The position numbers and the translations under genes were made by a program. DNA of 64,000 nt from Verrucomicrobium sp. BvORR034. GTDB lineage: Bacteria > Verrucomicrobiota > Verrucomicrobiia > Verrucomicrobiales > Verrucomicrobiaceae. The notes below the pieces were generated by a model that was given only the letters and a program-made list of their open reading frames with translations, made no database searches and was not told the DNA's origin. The stretch spans positions 1-64,000 of the forward strand of contig NZ_BATQ01000125.1 of the NCBI RefSeq assembly GCF_000739635.1. The letters are read 5' to 3'. This document shows, piece after piece, positions 9,744 to 18,043 of the stretch. Within the stretch, counting starts at the first letter, position 1; each line of letters opens with the position of its first letter.

Positions 9744-10750
9744 TGGTTGAGCCGTTGCCGGATCTCGCGCAGTACAAGTCGGTCTTTCTGGTCAAACCCA
9801 GCTCGCTGGGGGACATTGTGCACACCCTGCCCGCGGCACGGTTCCTTAAGAAAGCCCATCCCGAACTCCTCATCCGCTGGGTGTGCAATCCCGAGTGGAT
9901 GCCCCTGCTGGAAGGCAATCCGGACATCTCAGAGATCATCCCCTTCCCCCGCAGCCAGTTTGGCCGGATCAGTACCTTCCCCAAGCTCTTTGGCTGGGCG
10001 AGAAGCCTGCATACCAGCGCTCGCGAAAAACCCGAGATCGCGCTCGACTTTCAAGGCCTGCTACGGAGCGCCCTCATCTGCCAGGTGCGGGGAGTGAAGC
10101 CCATCGTCGGCCTTTCGGACGCCCGTGAAGGAGCCACCTTCTTCTACAAGCATGTGGTGGACGTCGATCCCAAGGCTCACGCAGTCGACCGTTATCTGAC
10201 GCTGGTGAGCGCCCTGGGCATCCCGCCCCCTGCGGAGGACATCAGCTTCACCCTGCCGATCGGCACCGCTCCGGCAAATGCCCCCAAGGAGGGCAAATTC
10301 CTCGTGCTGCACCCCTATTCCCGTGGCGATGGCAAGTCCCTCACCACAGAGGCCATCCAGGCCCTATGCGATTGCCTGGCACCTCACCCGGTGGTGCTGG
10401 CTGGCAAGTACGCCAACCCGCCCCAGATTCACGGAAATCACGTCACCTCCCTGCTCAACCAGACCACACTGGAGGAGCTCATCTGGCTGCTGCGCCATTC
10501 CCACGCCTGTGTCAGCGTGGACAGCGGCCCCATGCACATGGCCGCCGCCCTCCAGCCGCGGACGCTGGCCATCCACACCTGGAGCAATCCTCGCCAAGTC
10601 GGGCCCTACAATGCGAATGCCCGCGTGTGGAAAGGTGGCCGCATCGCCCCGCGTCTCGATTTCTCCGAGGAAGAAGGCGAGGCGGATCAGGCCGTGGCCA
10701 TTCGGGACATCCGGCGCATTTCAGATTTCATCCTTGGCGAGTGGTATTGA
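9740..10750 (+). CDS. glycosyltransferase family 9 (heptosyltransferase-like)
   Basis: 336 residues from the ATG at 9740, which overlaps the phosphoesterase stop. The N-terminal LVKPSSLGDIVHTLPA block (about 18-33) and the C-terminal acceptor/donor block HACVSVDSGPMHMAAAL (about 257-273) are GT9 hallmarks. Members transfer ADP-heptose or related sugars to the LPS inner core at the cytoplasmic face. The region between carries the LDFQGLLRSAL motif of WaaC/WaaF relatives. Which core residue is built cannot be told. Confidence 0.92.
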   Translation: MMVEPLPDLAQYKSVFLVKPSSLGDIVHTLPAARFLKKAHPELLIRWVCNPEWMPLLEGNPDISEIIPFPRSQFGRISTFPKLFGWARSLHTSAREKPEIALDFQGLLRSALICQVRGVKPIVGLSDAREGATFFYKHVVDVDPKAHAVDRYLTLVSALGIPPPAEDISFTLPIGTAPANAPKEGKFLVLHPYSRGDGKSLTTEAIQALCDCLAPHPVVLAGKYANPPQIHGNHVTSLLNQTTLEELIWLLRHSHACVSVDSGPMHMAAALQPRTLAIHTWSNPRQVGPYNANARVWKGGRIAPRLDFSEEEGEADQAVAIRDIRRISDFILGEWY

Positions 10751-10861
10751 TGCCGCGGGCTGCCCGTTTACGGGGACCGGACGCAGACCACCGCGCGATC
10801 AAGATGTCTCCCTGTTGAGGAAAAGCGAATGACATCCGCCGGGCTCAGGCTTTCATGAGCC

Positions 10862-12511
10862 ATGCCCCTCCCTGACAACAACTCCCGACCCTGGCGGGCT
10901 CGTGCCTTTTTTCTCACCCGCAACAAGCGCTTTCTGGTTCAAGGGGTGCTCCTCATCCTCGGCTTTTTCGGCGTACTGGCAGCACTGACCCACGTCATTC
11001 TCCAGTTGGACGCAAAACCGGTCAAAGCTGCCACAGCCGAGGAGGACGAACAAATCGTCGAAGAGTTCCACCGGCTGGAACAGATCCCCAACGCCCAGCC
11101 CAGCCGCTTCTCCGCCTGGGTCCGCAGCACGGCCATTCTTCTGATCGGCTTCGAACCCGCGGATCGACCGCCCTTCGATCCCGTCGCACTCACTTTTGGT
11201 GACCTCCACCTGGAACCTGTGGTGCGAAAGCATGCCTCCTCGGCAGATGCGTACCCACTCTTCAGTGCCTATGTACGCTGCCTTTTTGCGGCACCCGGCA
11301 CCGACTTCCGCGCTGACCGAAACCTGCTGGTGGCAGCAGCACAACAACGCCCCGCACTGCGTCACGCTGGCGAATTCCTGGGAGATTTTTACTACTACGG
11401 TGACTCCGATCCTGCCAAAGCCCTTCCCTGCTACATGCAGGAAGTGCCGTATGCCGATGCTCAGTATGCCCGTCGCATGGCATTGCATGTGGCCCTCCAG
11501 TTGGATGACGTGGACGCATTGCGACAACTTGCCTCGAACCCGGTGGTCCTCAGTGATGCCAGCCCGACGCAACTCAAGAATCTGGCATACAAGCTCAAAG
11601 ATCCAAAGATCGCCCTGCGAGCCACCGCCGCACTACAAGTGTCTCGCTGGTCCTACTGGCCGATGGTGTGTCTTGCGCTGTTCGCAGCCGCCATCTGGTA
11701 TCTTATTCTCATACAGTCTGGCCAACTTCGACCGCACCGCTGGGCGCGCTACCTCCCTGCCGTGCTGGCCGGAGTTCTGAGCGTGGTCCTTCTGAACTGG
11801 CTGCAAATATACAATGACTACCAGCCAAAGCCAAACCCTGAAGACAACCCCACCAAGCAGCTGATCCACTGGATCCTCTATGTCGGCATTCCTGAGGAGG
11901 GCTTCAAAATCGCCTTCTTTGCGTTGTTCCTGCCTATTCTGCTAAGACAACGGTCTCGCAAGGAAGCCGCCCTCACGGCTGGATGTGTAGGGCTGGGGTT
12001 CGCCTTCAACGAGAACATAGCCTATTTCGTCGACCCCGGTCCACATACCGCAGCCACGCGCCTGCTCACCGCCAATGTGCTTCACTTCACTCTCACCGGA
12101 ATCCTGGGCTTGCACCTGTATGAACTTTTCCGGAGCCGCTTCCATTCCGCCACCAACTTCATTATCGCCTTCCTGGCCGTCAGCGCCGCTCACGGCATGT
12201 ACAATTTCAGTGGCAGCTCAGTCGGGCTGAACTGGGAGATAGACATCGCCCACATCATCATCGTTGCCGTCGCGACCAAGCTGTATTTGCAGATCCTGCA
12301 TGAAGATCACGAGCCCGCAGGCTCTGGCAGCCCCATCTCACGCACCAGCGTGTTCTGGTTTGGCACCTCCTTCATTGTCGGCATCCTGATGATCGTCGCG
12401 GTCGTGCTGAGCGGGAGCCTGGAGGGCATCTCTGCCACCCTTGCTCAAGCCATCGCCATGGTCCCCGTAGCGTTGATCTACCAGCATGAGTTCAATGAAA
12501 TGAGAAGGTAG
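10862..12511 (+). CDS. PrsW-family intramembrane glutamic protease with long N-terminal domain
   Basis: 549 residues. The C-terminal half holds about eight membrane segments with the PrsW motifs in order: PEEGFK (E345, E346, K349), FNEN (E384, N385), H408 and AAHGMYN (H444). Family members cleave membrane-anchored substrates such as anti-sigma factors. Residues 25-45 are an extra membrane segment and 55-260 a soluble domain with a TPR/Sel1-like patch (GDFYYYGDSDPAKALPCYMQ), which is not part of the minimal family. This extra domain may present substrates; that is inference. It starts 111 bases after the GT9 gene. Confidence 0.88.
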   Translation: MPLPDNNSRPWRARAFFLTRNKRFLVQGVLLILGFFGVLAALTHVILQLDAKPVKAATAEEDEQIVEEFHRLEQIPNAQPSRFSAWVRSTAILLIGFEPADRPPFDPVALTFGDLHLEPVVRKHASSADAYPLFSAYVRCLFAAPGTDFRADRNLLVAAAQQRPALRHAGEFLGDFYYYGDSDPAKALPCYMQEVPYADAQYARRMALHVALQLDDVDALRQLASNPVVLSDASPTQLKNLAYKLKDPKIALRATAALQVSRWSYWPMVCLALFAAAIWYLILIQSGQLRPHRWARYLPAVLAGVLSVVLLNWLQIYNDYQPKPNPEDNPTKQLIHWILYVGIPEEGFKIAFFALFLPILLRQRSRKEAALTAGCVGLGFAFNENIAYFVDPGPHTAATRLLTANVLHFTLTGILGLHLYELFRSRFHSATNFIIAFLAVSAAHGMYNFSGSSVGLNWEIDIAHIIIVAVATKLYLQILHEDHEPAGSGSPISRTSVFWFGTSFIVGILMIVAVVLSGSLEGISATLAQAIAMVPVALIYQHEFNEMRR

Positions 12512-12605
12512 GCGGGTGGGACACGTCGCCAGATTGCAAACCGGGCGCAGCCGTCCGGCAATCTCGCACGTGCAACCGGAATTACCCGGCACCGTCTGAC
12601 CACGC

Positions 12606-14348
12606 TTACGGATCAATCACATTGTCCCGCAACACCGCTCCGCCATGAGGCACGGAGATCGGCTTTTGCTCCCCCAAGCCGTAGTCGGCGGCCATTTTCG
12701 GACTGTCCACCAGGTTCACCTTCCGGATCGTGTTGCCCGTGATCTCCACTTCTCTGGCGGCACTGACGGAGATGCCATTGACAGGGCAGCCTTGAATCAC
12801 ATTGCCAGCAACAAGGATTCGGGCGTTCCCCTGAAAGTGCGATTTGTCATCCTTCAAAGGATCCCTCCTGCCCATGATGGTGATGGCTCCGGTGGTGTAG
12901 TTGTCCGCCTGCCTGAGATTGGCCCCCAGCCCCACGTCAGTGATGTGATTTCCGCGAATCACAAGATCGCTGCACCATCCCGCTTCGCGCCAGAAGGCAT
13001 ACTCAGGACCGACGCTGATGGCCACTCCCTTCAGACGTTCAAACCGGCAGTTCTCAACCACACCGTCATTGCTCATCAACCGCAGTCCGCGCGCCCGGTG
13101 ATCATGAAAGGCGCTGTCTCGAATCTCAAACCCAGGGGCACTGGTGGCGGGAATGTCGCAGAAGTCCCCGGGCTCCACGCCTGCCACCTGTTCCTTCAGC
13201 TTGATGACATAGAAGACGCCCTCCCCCTCCCCTTTGGAAGTCGGCCAGATCTTCTTGATATCAGCCAGCACGCCGGCGTCTGGCTTGTCCCACAATGAGG
13301 CTGCCTCGACCCTGCCAGTCGCCGCAATCGCATAGGTCGGTGGTTTCAGGAAACGAACTTCGTCTCCCGGGCGGATCAGAAGATCAAACCTCTCGCTCTT
13401 GTGCGCTCGCATGGAGACGAAGGAACGGTCGTCCAGCCACTTGACCACCGGCAGCATCACGCCATGCAAGTTCACGGCATCATCACCCATGAAGGAGAAG
13501 TCACAGCCCTTGAGCACCGGGCCCTTGCGCGCATAGGCGGCGTTGAATGCGTCCGCGGAGGTGGAGAAAAGACGATCCTCCCCAGCTCCCTCAGGTCGTG
13601 GGCCAGGAACCACCCTGACGTTCTCGTACACTCCGGCGTCCTCCGCAAAACGGACCAGAATGCCGATGCCCGGAGCAGAGTGGATCGTGGTGTTGATGAA
13701 TCGAACCTTTGCACAACCGCTTCCCACCAGGACCCCAGGCTTCTTCCGGACGTTGAGCACGACGCGGTCGCCCACAGTGAGGTGATCCATTCCCGCAGCA
13801 TGTTCGCTGAAGACCAGCCGGCCTTTGTCCGGAGCCAGCCTTTCGATCTTCCTAGGGTAGTAGTCGGGCGCCCCCTCCTTCCATCGGGGCGAGTCTTTCT
13901 CGAACAGATGCACATTCTTCCCCTCCAGATAGACAGGTCCGAGCTCTGGATATCCAGGGCTCACCTGAAAGTCCGCCGTTCTTCCCGTGCGATCCACCGC
14001 GGTCAGTCGCCCCTGGGTGAACGGTAGCGGATCGTAATCCAGCGTCAGACCATCCACTGTGACGTCGACGCACTCTTGAAACTGCAGCGCCGTGGCATCA
14101 AGATCCGTGCCCACCAGTGTCACCCCTCTGGCGATGATAGAGCGGCCCTTCAGCTTACGCAGGACAAGGCCCTCCTTGGGCAGGACATATCGACCGGGCG
14201 GAAGGACCAGCGTGGTATCCGCGCCCGCTGCAAACTCTTTCACTTTTGCCTGAAGATCCCATGTCGACTGGGCAGCAACCAGCCCACCATTGAAGACCGA
14301 GATGAGGCAAAGGCACATGCCCAACGCCATTGGGTTCCGTTTTTTCAT
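12606..14348 (-). CDS. secreted right-handed beta-helix protein, GH110-like
   Basis: 580 residues from the ATG at 14348, giving a signal peptide (MKKRNPMALGMCLCLISVFN and on to an AAQS cleavage site). Upstream starts at 14372 and 14381 are possible but spoil it. Short beta-helix turns recur (VTVDGLTLDY, VRFINTTIHSAPG, FEIRDSAFHDHRARGLRLMS, SDLVIRGNHITDVG). The block FSTSADAFNAAYARKGPVL then MGDDAVNLHG resembles the active region of GH110 alpha-1,3-galactosidases. The enzyme class is therefore a guess; a pectate-lyase-fold glycan hydrolase or lyase is safe. It is convergent with the PrsW gene, leaving 94 bases between their stops. Confidence 0.8.
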   Translation of the reverse strand: MKKRNPMALGMCLCLISVFNGGLVAAQSTWDLQAKVKEFAAGADTTLVLPPGRYVLPKEGLVLRKLKGRSIIARGVTLVGTDLDATALQFQECVDVTVDGLTLDYDPLPFTQGRLTAVDRTGRTADFQVSPGYPELGPVYLEGKNVHLFEKDSPRWKEGAPDYYPRKIERLAPDKGRLVFSEHAAGMDHLTVGDRVVLNVRKKPGVLVGSGCAKVRFINTTIHSAPGIGILVRFAEDAGVYENVRVVPGPRPEGAGEDRLFSTSADAFNAAYARKGPVLKGCDFSFMGDDAVNLHGVMLPVVKWLDDRSFVSMRAHKSERFDLLIRPGDEVRFLKPPTYAIAATGRVEAASLWDKPDAGVLADIKKIWPTSKGEGEGVFYVIKLKEQVAGVEPGDFCDIPATSAPGFEIRDSAFHDHRARGLRLMSNDGVVENCRFERLKGVAISVGPEYAFWREAGWCSDLVIRGNHITDVGLGANLRQADNYTTGAITIMGRRDPLKDDKSHFQGNARILVAGNVIQGCPVNGISVSAAREVEITGNTIRKVNLVDSPKMAADYGLGEQKPISVPHGGAVLRDNVIDP

Positions 14349-14430
14349 TTCCGTGAGTGTTTTCGCATTCATCCCGTACACCGTCGGTTTTTAGAAACAA
14401 CTGATACCGGACGTCGCAATCTCAGTTCCC

Positions 14431-14464
14431 AAAAAACAGGAACGGCGGCCCGCAGGCCGCCGTT
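14431..14464 (-). terminator. intrinsic terminator of the lpt-hpf operon
   Basis: A perfect 10-base stem (aacggcggcc / ggccgccgtt, loop cgca) followed on the minus strand by CCTG and six T residues, 33 bases downstream of the hpf stop. Confidence 0.85.
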
Positions 14465-14496
14465 CAATTGCTTGATCAGGTTGCCACAAGGGCGGC

Positions 14497-15096
14497 CTAT
14501 GCCGCCTGGCTGGTGGCGTCAGGTTCGATCATGCCGTACTCACCGTCCTTGCGACGGAAGAGAATGGCGAGACGGTTGCTGTTGGCGTTCTGGAAGACGA
14601 CGAACGGGCGCTCACTGAGCTCCAGATCCATGATGGCCTCATCCGGAAAGAGAGGCTTCATACGGAAGTTCTCGCGATGGATGATGACCGGCTCGATGTG
14701 ATCGTCCTCGGTCTTGTGAAGGTCAACTTCGTGGAAAACATGCTCCGCCAGATGCTTGATGGATCCGTTGCGCGGGCGGTGGTGGGTCTTGAGGAGACGG
14801 GTCTTGTACTTCCGCATCCTGCGCGCCAGCTTGGAGATGCTTTCATCAATGCTGGCGTAGATGTCGGTGCTGACGCTGTCCACCTCAATGGTGATGTGGT
14901 TCGCGCAGTGGAGGATGATCTCGGCTTTTTGTCGCTCTTTCTTCTCGACGTCGAGAATCACCTTGGCGTCGATGATTCGCGGGTAGTCGAGGTGGAGGTT
15001 CTCGATCTTCTTCTGGGCATAGTCACGCATGGACTCAGTCACACTGACGTGGCGTCCCGTTACGGTGATTGGCAGGTTTACGTTATGCACTTGCAT
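14497..15096 (-). CDS. hpf: ribosome hibernation-promoting factor, long form
   Basis: 199 residues. Residues 1-100 are the HPF/YfiA fold (VTGRHVSVTESMRDYAQKKI, DAKVILDVEKK, TDIYASIDESISKLARRM); about 135-190 are the C-terminal dimerisation domain (FRMKPLFPDEAIMDLELSER). Long HPF alone forms 100S ribosome dimers in stationary phase. The start at 15096 is fixed by AAGGAGG seven bases upstream; a longer frame to 15129 adds 11 implausible residues. It is the last gene of the kdsA-lptCAB operon, 48 bases after lptB, as in proteobacteria where hpf follows lptB-rpoN; rpoN is absent here. Confidence 0.95.
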   Translation of the reverse strand: MQVHNVNLPITVTGRHVSVTESMRDYAQKKIENLHLDYPRIIDAKVILDVEKKERQKAEIILHCANHITIEVDSVSTDIYASIDESISKLARRMRKYKTRLLKTHHRPRNGSIKHLAEHVFHEVDLHKTEDDHIEPVIIHRENFRMKPLFPDEAIMDLELSERPFVVFQNANSNRLAILFRRKDGEYGMIEPDATSQAA

Positions 15097-15103
15097 GGTT
15101 GTT

Positions 15104-15110
15104 CCTCCTT
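15104..15110 (-). promoter_or_regulatory. Shine-Dalgarno sequence of hpf
   Basis: AAGGAGG on the minus strand, seven bases before the ATG at 15094-15096. It is one of the few perfect Shine-Dalgarno sequences in the window and decides the hpf start. Confidence 0.85.
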
Positions 15111-15144
15111 GTGGGTTTCCACCATCCACTTGATGGGTGGTGGT

Positions 15145-16017
15145 TTACATACTGAAGTTTTCGCCAAGGTATCGCTCCCTTGCCAGGGGATTGTTGACGA
15201 TCTCATCCCGGGTGCCGTGAAGCAGCACGCGTCCCTCATGAATGAGGTAGGCGCGATCCACGATCCCGAGAGTTTCACGGACGTTGTGATCCGTAATGAG
15301 AATGGCCAGCCCGACGCTTTTAAGCATGAGGATGATTTTCTGAATATCCTCAACCGCCAGAGGGTCAACCCCTGAGAACGGTTCGTCGAGCATGATGAGT
15401 TTAGGCTCGGTCACGAGGGACCGGGCAATGGTGAGCCGGCGCTTCTCACCACCGGAGAGGGTGAGCGCCAGGTTGTCCGCCACGTGGTCAATGCCAAACT
15501 TCTCCATGAGTTGCTGGCACTGCATTTCCCGTTCCTCGGGCGTATAATTTTGCGTCTCCATGACGGCGAGGATGTTGTCTCTCACCGAAAGCTTGCGGAA
15601 AATGGACTCTTCCTGCGGCAGGTAACCCATCCCCAGACGCGCCCGCTTGAACATGGGCTCGTTGGTGGTGTCCAGGCCTTCGAAGAAGACCTTGCCGTCG
15701 TTGGGCTGCACCAGGCCAACGATCATATAGAATGAGGTGGTTTTGCCCGCGCCGTTGGGACCAAGGAGGCCCACAATTTCGCCGCGACGGACTTCAATAT
15801 CCACGCCATTTACCACAGTACGGCCATCATAGACCTTTTTCAGACCGCGAGTAAAGAGGAGAACTTCACCGTTTGCAGAGGTGTCAAAATTCTCCTGCTG
15901 ACGGGCGAAAAAGTCCTCTTCCTGATCGGAGGTTTCATTCTCCCCGAGGTCGAGTTCATCAACGGCCTGGCCGGAGTTTCTGGGCTCTGGCAGCTTTGTC
16001 TTCCCTTTTTTCCTCAC
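15145..16017 (-). CDS. lptB: LPS export ABC transporter ATP-binding protein LptB
   Basis: 290 residues. Walker A GPNGAGKT (86-93), signature LSGGEKRRLTIARSL (187-201), Walker B LIMLDEPFSGVDP (207-219), and the LptB-specific ILITDHNVRETLGIVDRAYL block. It powers extraction of LPS from the inner membrane with LptFG. About 50 acidic, low-complexity residues precede the ATPase core (ELDLGENETSDQEEDFF); the family normally starts at the EVLL strand. The start overlaps the lptA-like stop by four bases, giving translational coupling. Confidence 0.95.
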   Translation of the reverse strand: MRKKGKTKLPEPRNSGQAVDELDLGENETSDQEEDFFARQQENFDTSANGEVLLFTRGLKKVYDGRTVVNGVDIEVRRGEIVGLLGPNGAGKTTSFYMIVGLVQPNDGKVFFEGLDTTNEPMFKRARLGMGYLPQEESIFRKLSVRDNILAVMETQNYTPEEREMQCQQLMEKFGIDHVADNLALTLSGGEKRRLTIARSLVTEPKLIMLDEPFSGVDPLAVEDIQKIILMLKSVGLAILITDHNVRETLGIVDRAYLIHEGRVLLHGTRDEIVNNPLARERYLGENFSM

Positions 16018-17123
16018 TGTGGTGCTCCTTGGGGCTTGCTGAGAGTGGGTGTGACGGCACCGGGAACCGCAGCAGCGGCAGCCGGTTTCTTCTTCTCCTC
16101 TTGCTGAATGATCTTGGTGGTTGCAGGACCGTTTACCTTGAGCTGTCCATTGTTGAGGATGGTGATCGTCGTAGAAGGATCGGTTGCCAGGATCAGGTTG
16201 GTGCCCTTTTGAACCTGCGGATAATCACGCATGATCATGTCACCCGTGGAGCCGACAAAGGTGGCGTGGCGGCACGTGCCAATCTGCATCTCCCCAGTGT
16301 CGCTGAGTTTGTTGATGACGACCTTTCGGCCCTTGGCAATCGCCTGCTTGATATTGCTGTTGTCAGTGGACTCACTGACGGCGCCTGACTTGCCAGCGGC
16401 ACCTTCCTTGGCCAACTGCCCCGCCGTGGCACCCGTCGCAGCGGGCTTCACCTCTTTTTTGTCAGCGTCCTTCACCATGTAAACCTCAAGGGTGTCGCAG
16501 GTCAGATGGAACTGCGGGTGTGTCACTTCTACATCGCCTGTGAACACGCCCATGGACTGGCTTCCATCGAAGAAGCTGGCAGAATCCGGGCCGGTGGCCG
16601 TGATGGTGGTCTGCTCCGGGGCTTTTTTCGCCACTGGCGTCAAAGGAGTAGCTTTGAGCGGCTGCGGCTTGGGTCCGGGACCGTCTGCGGTCAGCACGGA
16701 AGGCTTCGTGGCGACGGCACGCGGCGGCGCGGGGTCCGGCACCCGCAGAGTGGGGATGACCGTCTCATTCTGCGCCAGCAGGGCCTTGCCTTCGGGAGAG
16801 ATGGTGGAGATCGCCTGGCTCAACCGCGCATCTGACTGGGCCACACGGGCTTTTTCAGGCGCTTGGTTCGAGGGAGCAACATTCGACTTGGCGTCCGCCA
16901 TGAGTTTTTCCATGCGTCCGGTGTCGGAAGCCTGCTCTCGGGTCCGGCGTTGGAGTTCAGTCTGACCGCTGGCGCGGGCTCGCTCCAGCACCCGGGTGGC
17001 CTCGGCCAGAGCCTTGGCGGCCTCATCCCGGCTCTGCGAGGCGGAACCAGGCGTCCGGTTGGTCTGGGCCAGCAACCCTTGTGAAAGGGCGGCGAGGCCG
17101 ATCATCGTCCAAAGTGTCTTCAT
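16014..17123 (-). CDS. LptA-like periplasmic LPS transport protein with long N-terminal extension
   Basis: 369 residues from the ATG at 17123, which begins a signal peptide (MKTLWTMIGLAALSQGLLAQ). A frame extending to 17210 overlaps the lptC-like stop in ATGA fashion but has no signal at its front. Residues about 25-180 are Ala/Pro-rich and coiled-coil-like; the OstA/LptA fold is later: ASFFDGSQSMGVFTGDVEVTHP, LTCDTLEVYMV, AKGRKVVINKL and TFVGSTGDMIMRDYPQVQ. LptA normally has about 185 residues, so this one is twice as long. It bridges LPS from LptC to LptD. Confidence 0.82.
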   Translation of the reverse strand: MKTLWTMIGLAALSQGLLAQTNRTPGSASQSRDEAAKALAEATRVLERARASGQTELQRRTREQASDTGRMEKLMADAKSNVAPSNQAPEKARVAQSDARLSQAISTISPEGKALLAQNETVIPTLRVPDPAPPRAVATKPSVLTADGPGPKPQPLKATPLTPVAKKAPEQTTITATGPDSASFFDGSQSMGVFTGDVEVTHPQFHLTCDTLEVYMVKDADKKEVKPAATGATAGQLAKEGAAGKSGAVSESTDNSNIKQAIAKGRKVVINKLSDTGEMQIGTCRHATFVGSTGDMIMRDYPQVQKGTNLILATDPSTTITILNNGQLKVNGPATTKIIQQEEKKKPAAAAAVPGAVTPTLSKPQGAPQ

Positions 17124-17206
17124 GGGGGGCTTGCGGAGTGGGATCATTCGCGGGGAGAAAGAGTAATCATCAGTCAGGGGCCTTTGTGCAGAGGGAGGCA
17201 GGCCCA

Positions 17207-18043
17207 TCATTTCGCACGTACAGCGGGAGGAGTCGCCGGAACAGCTTCAGCCTTCGGCACAGGCGCAGCGACTGCAGGTTCACGCAGGGCCGGAGCAGTC
17301 GCCGGCGCGCCACCTGCCGGTGCGGAAGCAGCAGGTCGCTCCACAGCCTTGGCATTGATGTCCAAGGTGGAAACCTTCGGAGCCGGGTCGCTAGCGGCCC
17401 CTTCGGTCGAATCTTCGTCCAAATTCATTTCCAAGGGCTGCCCATTCGGTGCTGGAGCGGTATTGCTCATCGCATCGCCATTGGTAAAACCTTCCGTGTC
17501 GAAGATGACCATGCGCACATTACCGGTCATCTTGCCCTGCTGGGTCTTGGTGTCGAAGACCATGCTGTCCCCTTCCATCTGGAAGTCCTCACGGCTGATG
17601 CGGCTGCGCTGCTCGCTGCTCAGCGTAGCGCTCGGCATATGATAGGTGGCGGTCTTCAACTGCACACGCACATCCCGGTCCTTGGTCGGGCCGAACATCC
17701 GGATGTCCATCTTCTCGATGGCCATGTTATCCTCGTCCAGGCGGGTCATGCTGCCAGCACGCATGAGCGAGTTGGGCCGGCCATCACGAAACGAGGGAAT
17801 CTTGACGTCCAGATTGCGCTGTCCCACCGGAAGCATGCGGCCAAACGGACCCAGCCCCTGGGAACTCGTCACCGCAGCCACACCTGTCGCTCCATCGGGA
17901 GCGCCAGTCAGAGACTTCTCCCCGCCCTTCTGGGCTTGGGCGAGCATCGGCATGGTGGCCAGAAGGAGCAACTGCCATGCCACGCGAGGCAGCAAGGAAC
18001 GGCGCCAGGAGGCACGGGGGCCATTATTCACGGGCGATATCAT
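17207..18043 (-). CDS. LptC/OstA-like protein
   Basis: 278 residues with an N-terminal signal or anchor (LLPRVAWQLLLLATMPMLAQ, about 17-36). The core (about 75-185) has LptC-like features: PSFRDGRPNSLMRAGSMTRL, then MAIEKMDIRMFG, ATYHMPSATLSS and MTGNVRMVIFD. The C-terminal 90 residues are Ala/Pro-rich and low in complexity. Position between kdsA and the lptA-like gene is that of lptC in Enterobacteria. It overlaps the kdsA end by 20 bases. LptC is called from motif pattern and position; homology is weak by eye. Confidence 0.72.
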   Translation of the reverse strand: MISPVNNGPRASWRRSLLPRVAWQLLLLATMPMLAQAQKGGEKSLTGAPDGATGVAAVTSSQGLGPFGRMLPVGQRNLDVKIPSFRDGRPNSLMRAGSMTRLDEDNMAIEKMDIRMFGPTKDRDVRVQLKTATYHMPSATLSSEQRSRISREDFQMEGDSMVFDTKTQQGKMTGNVRMVIFDTEGFTNGDAMSNTAPAPNGQPLEMNLDEDSTEGAASDPAPKVSTLDINAKAVERPAASAPAGGAPATAPALREPAVAAPVPKAEAVPATPPAVRAK

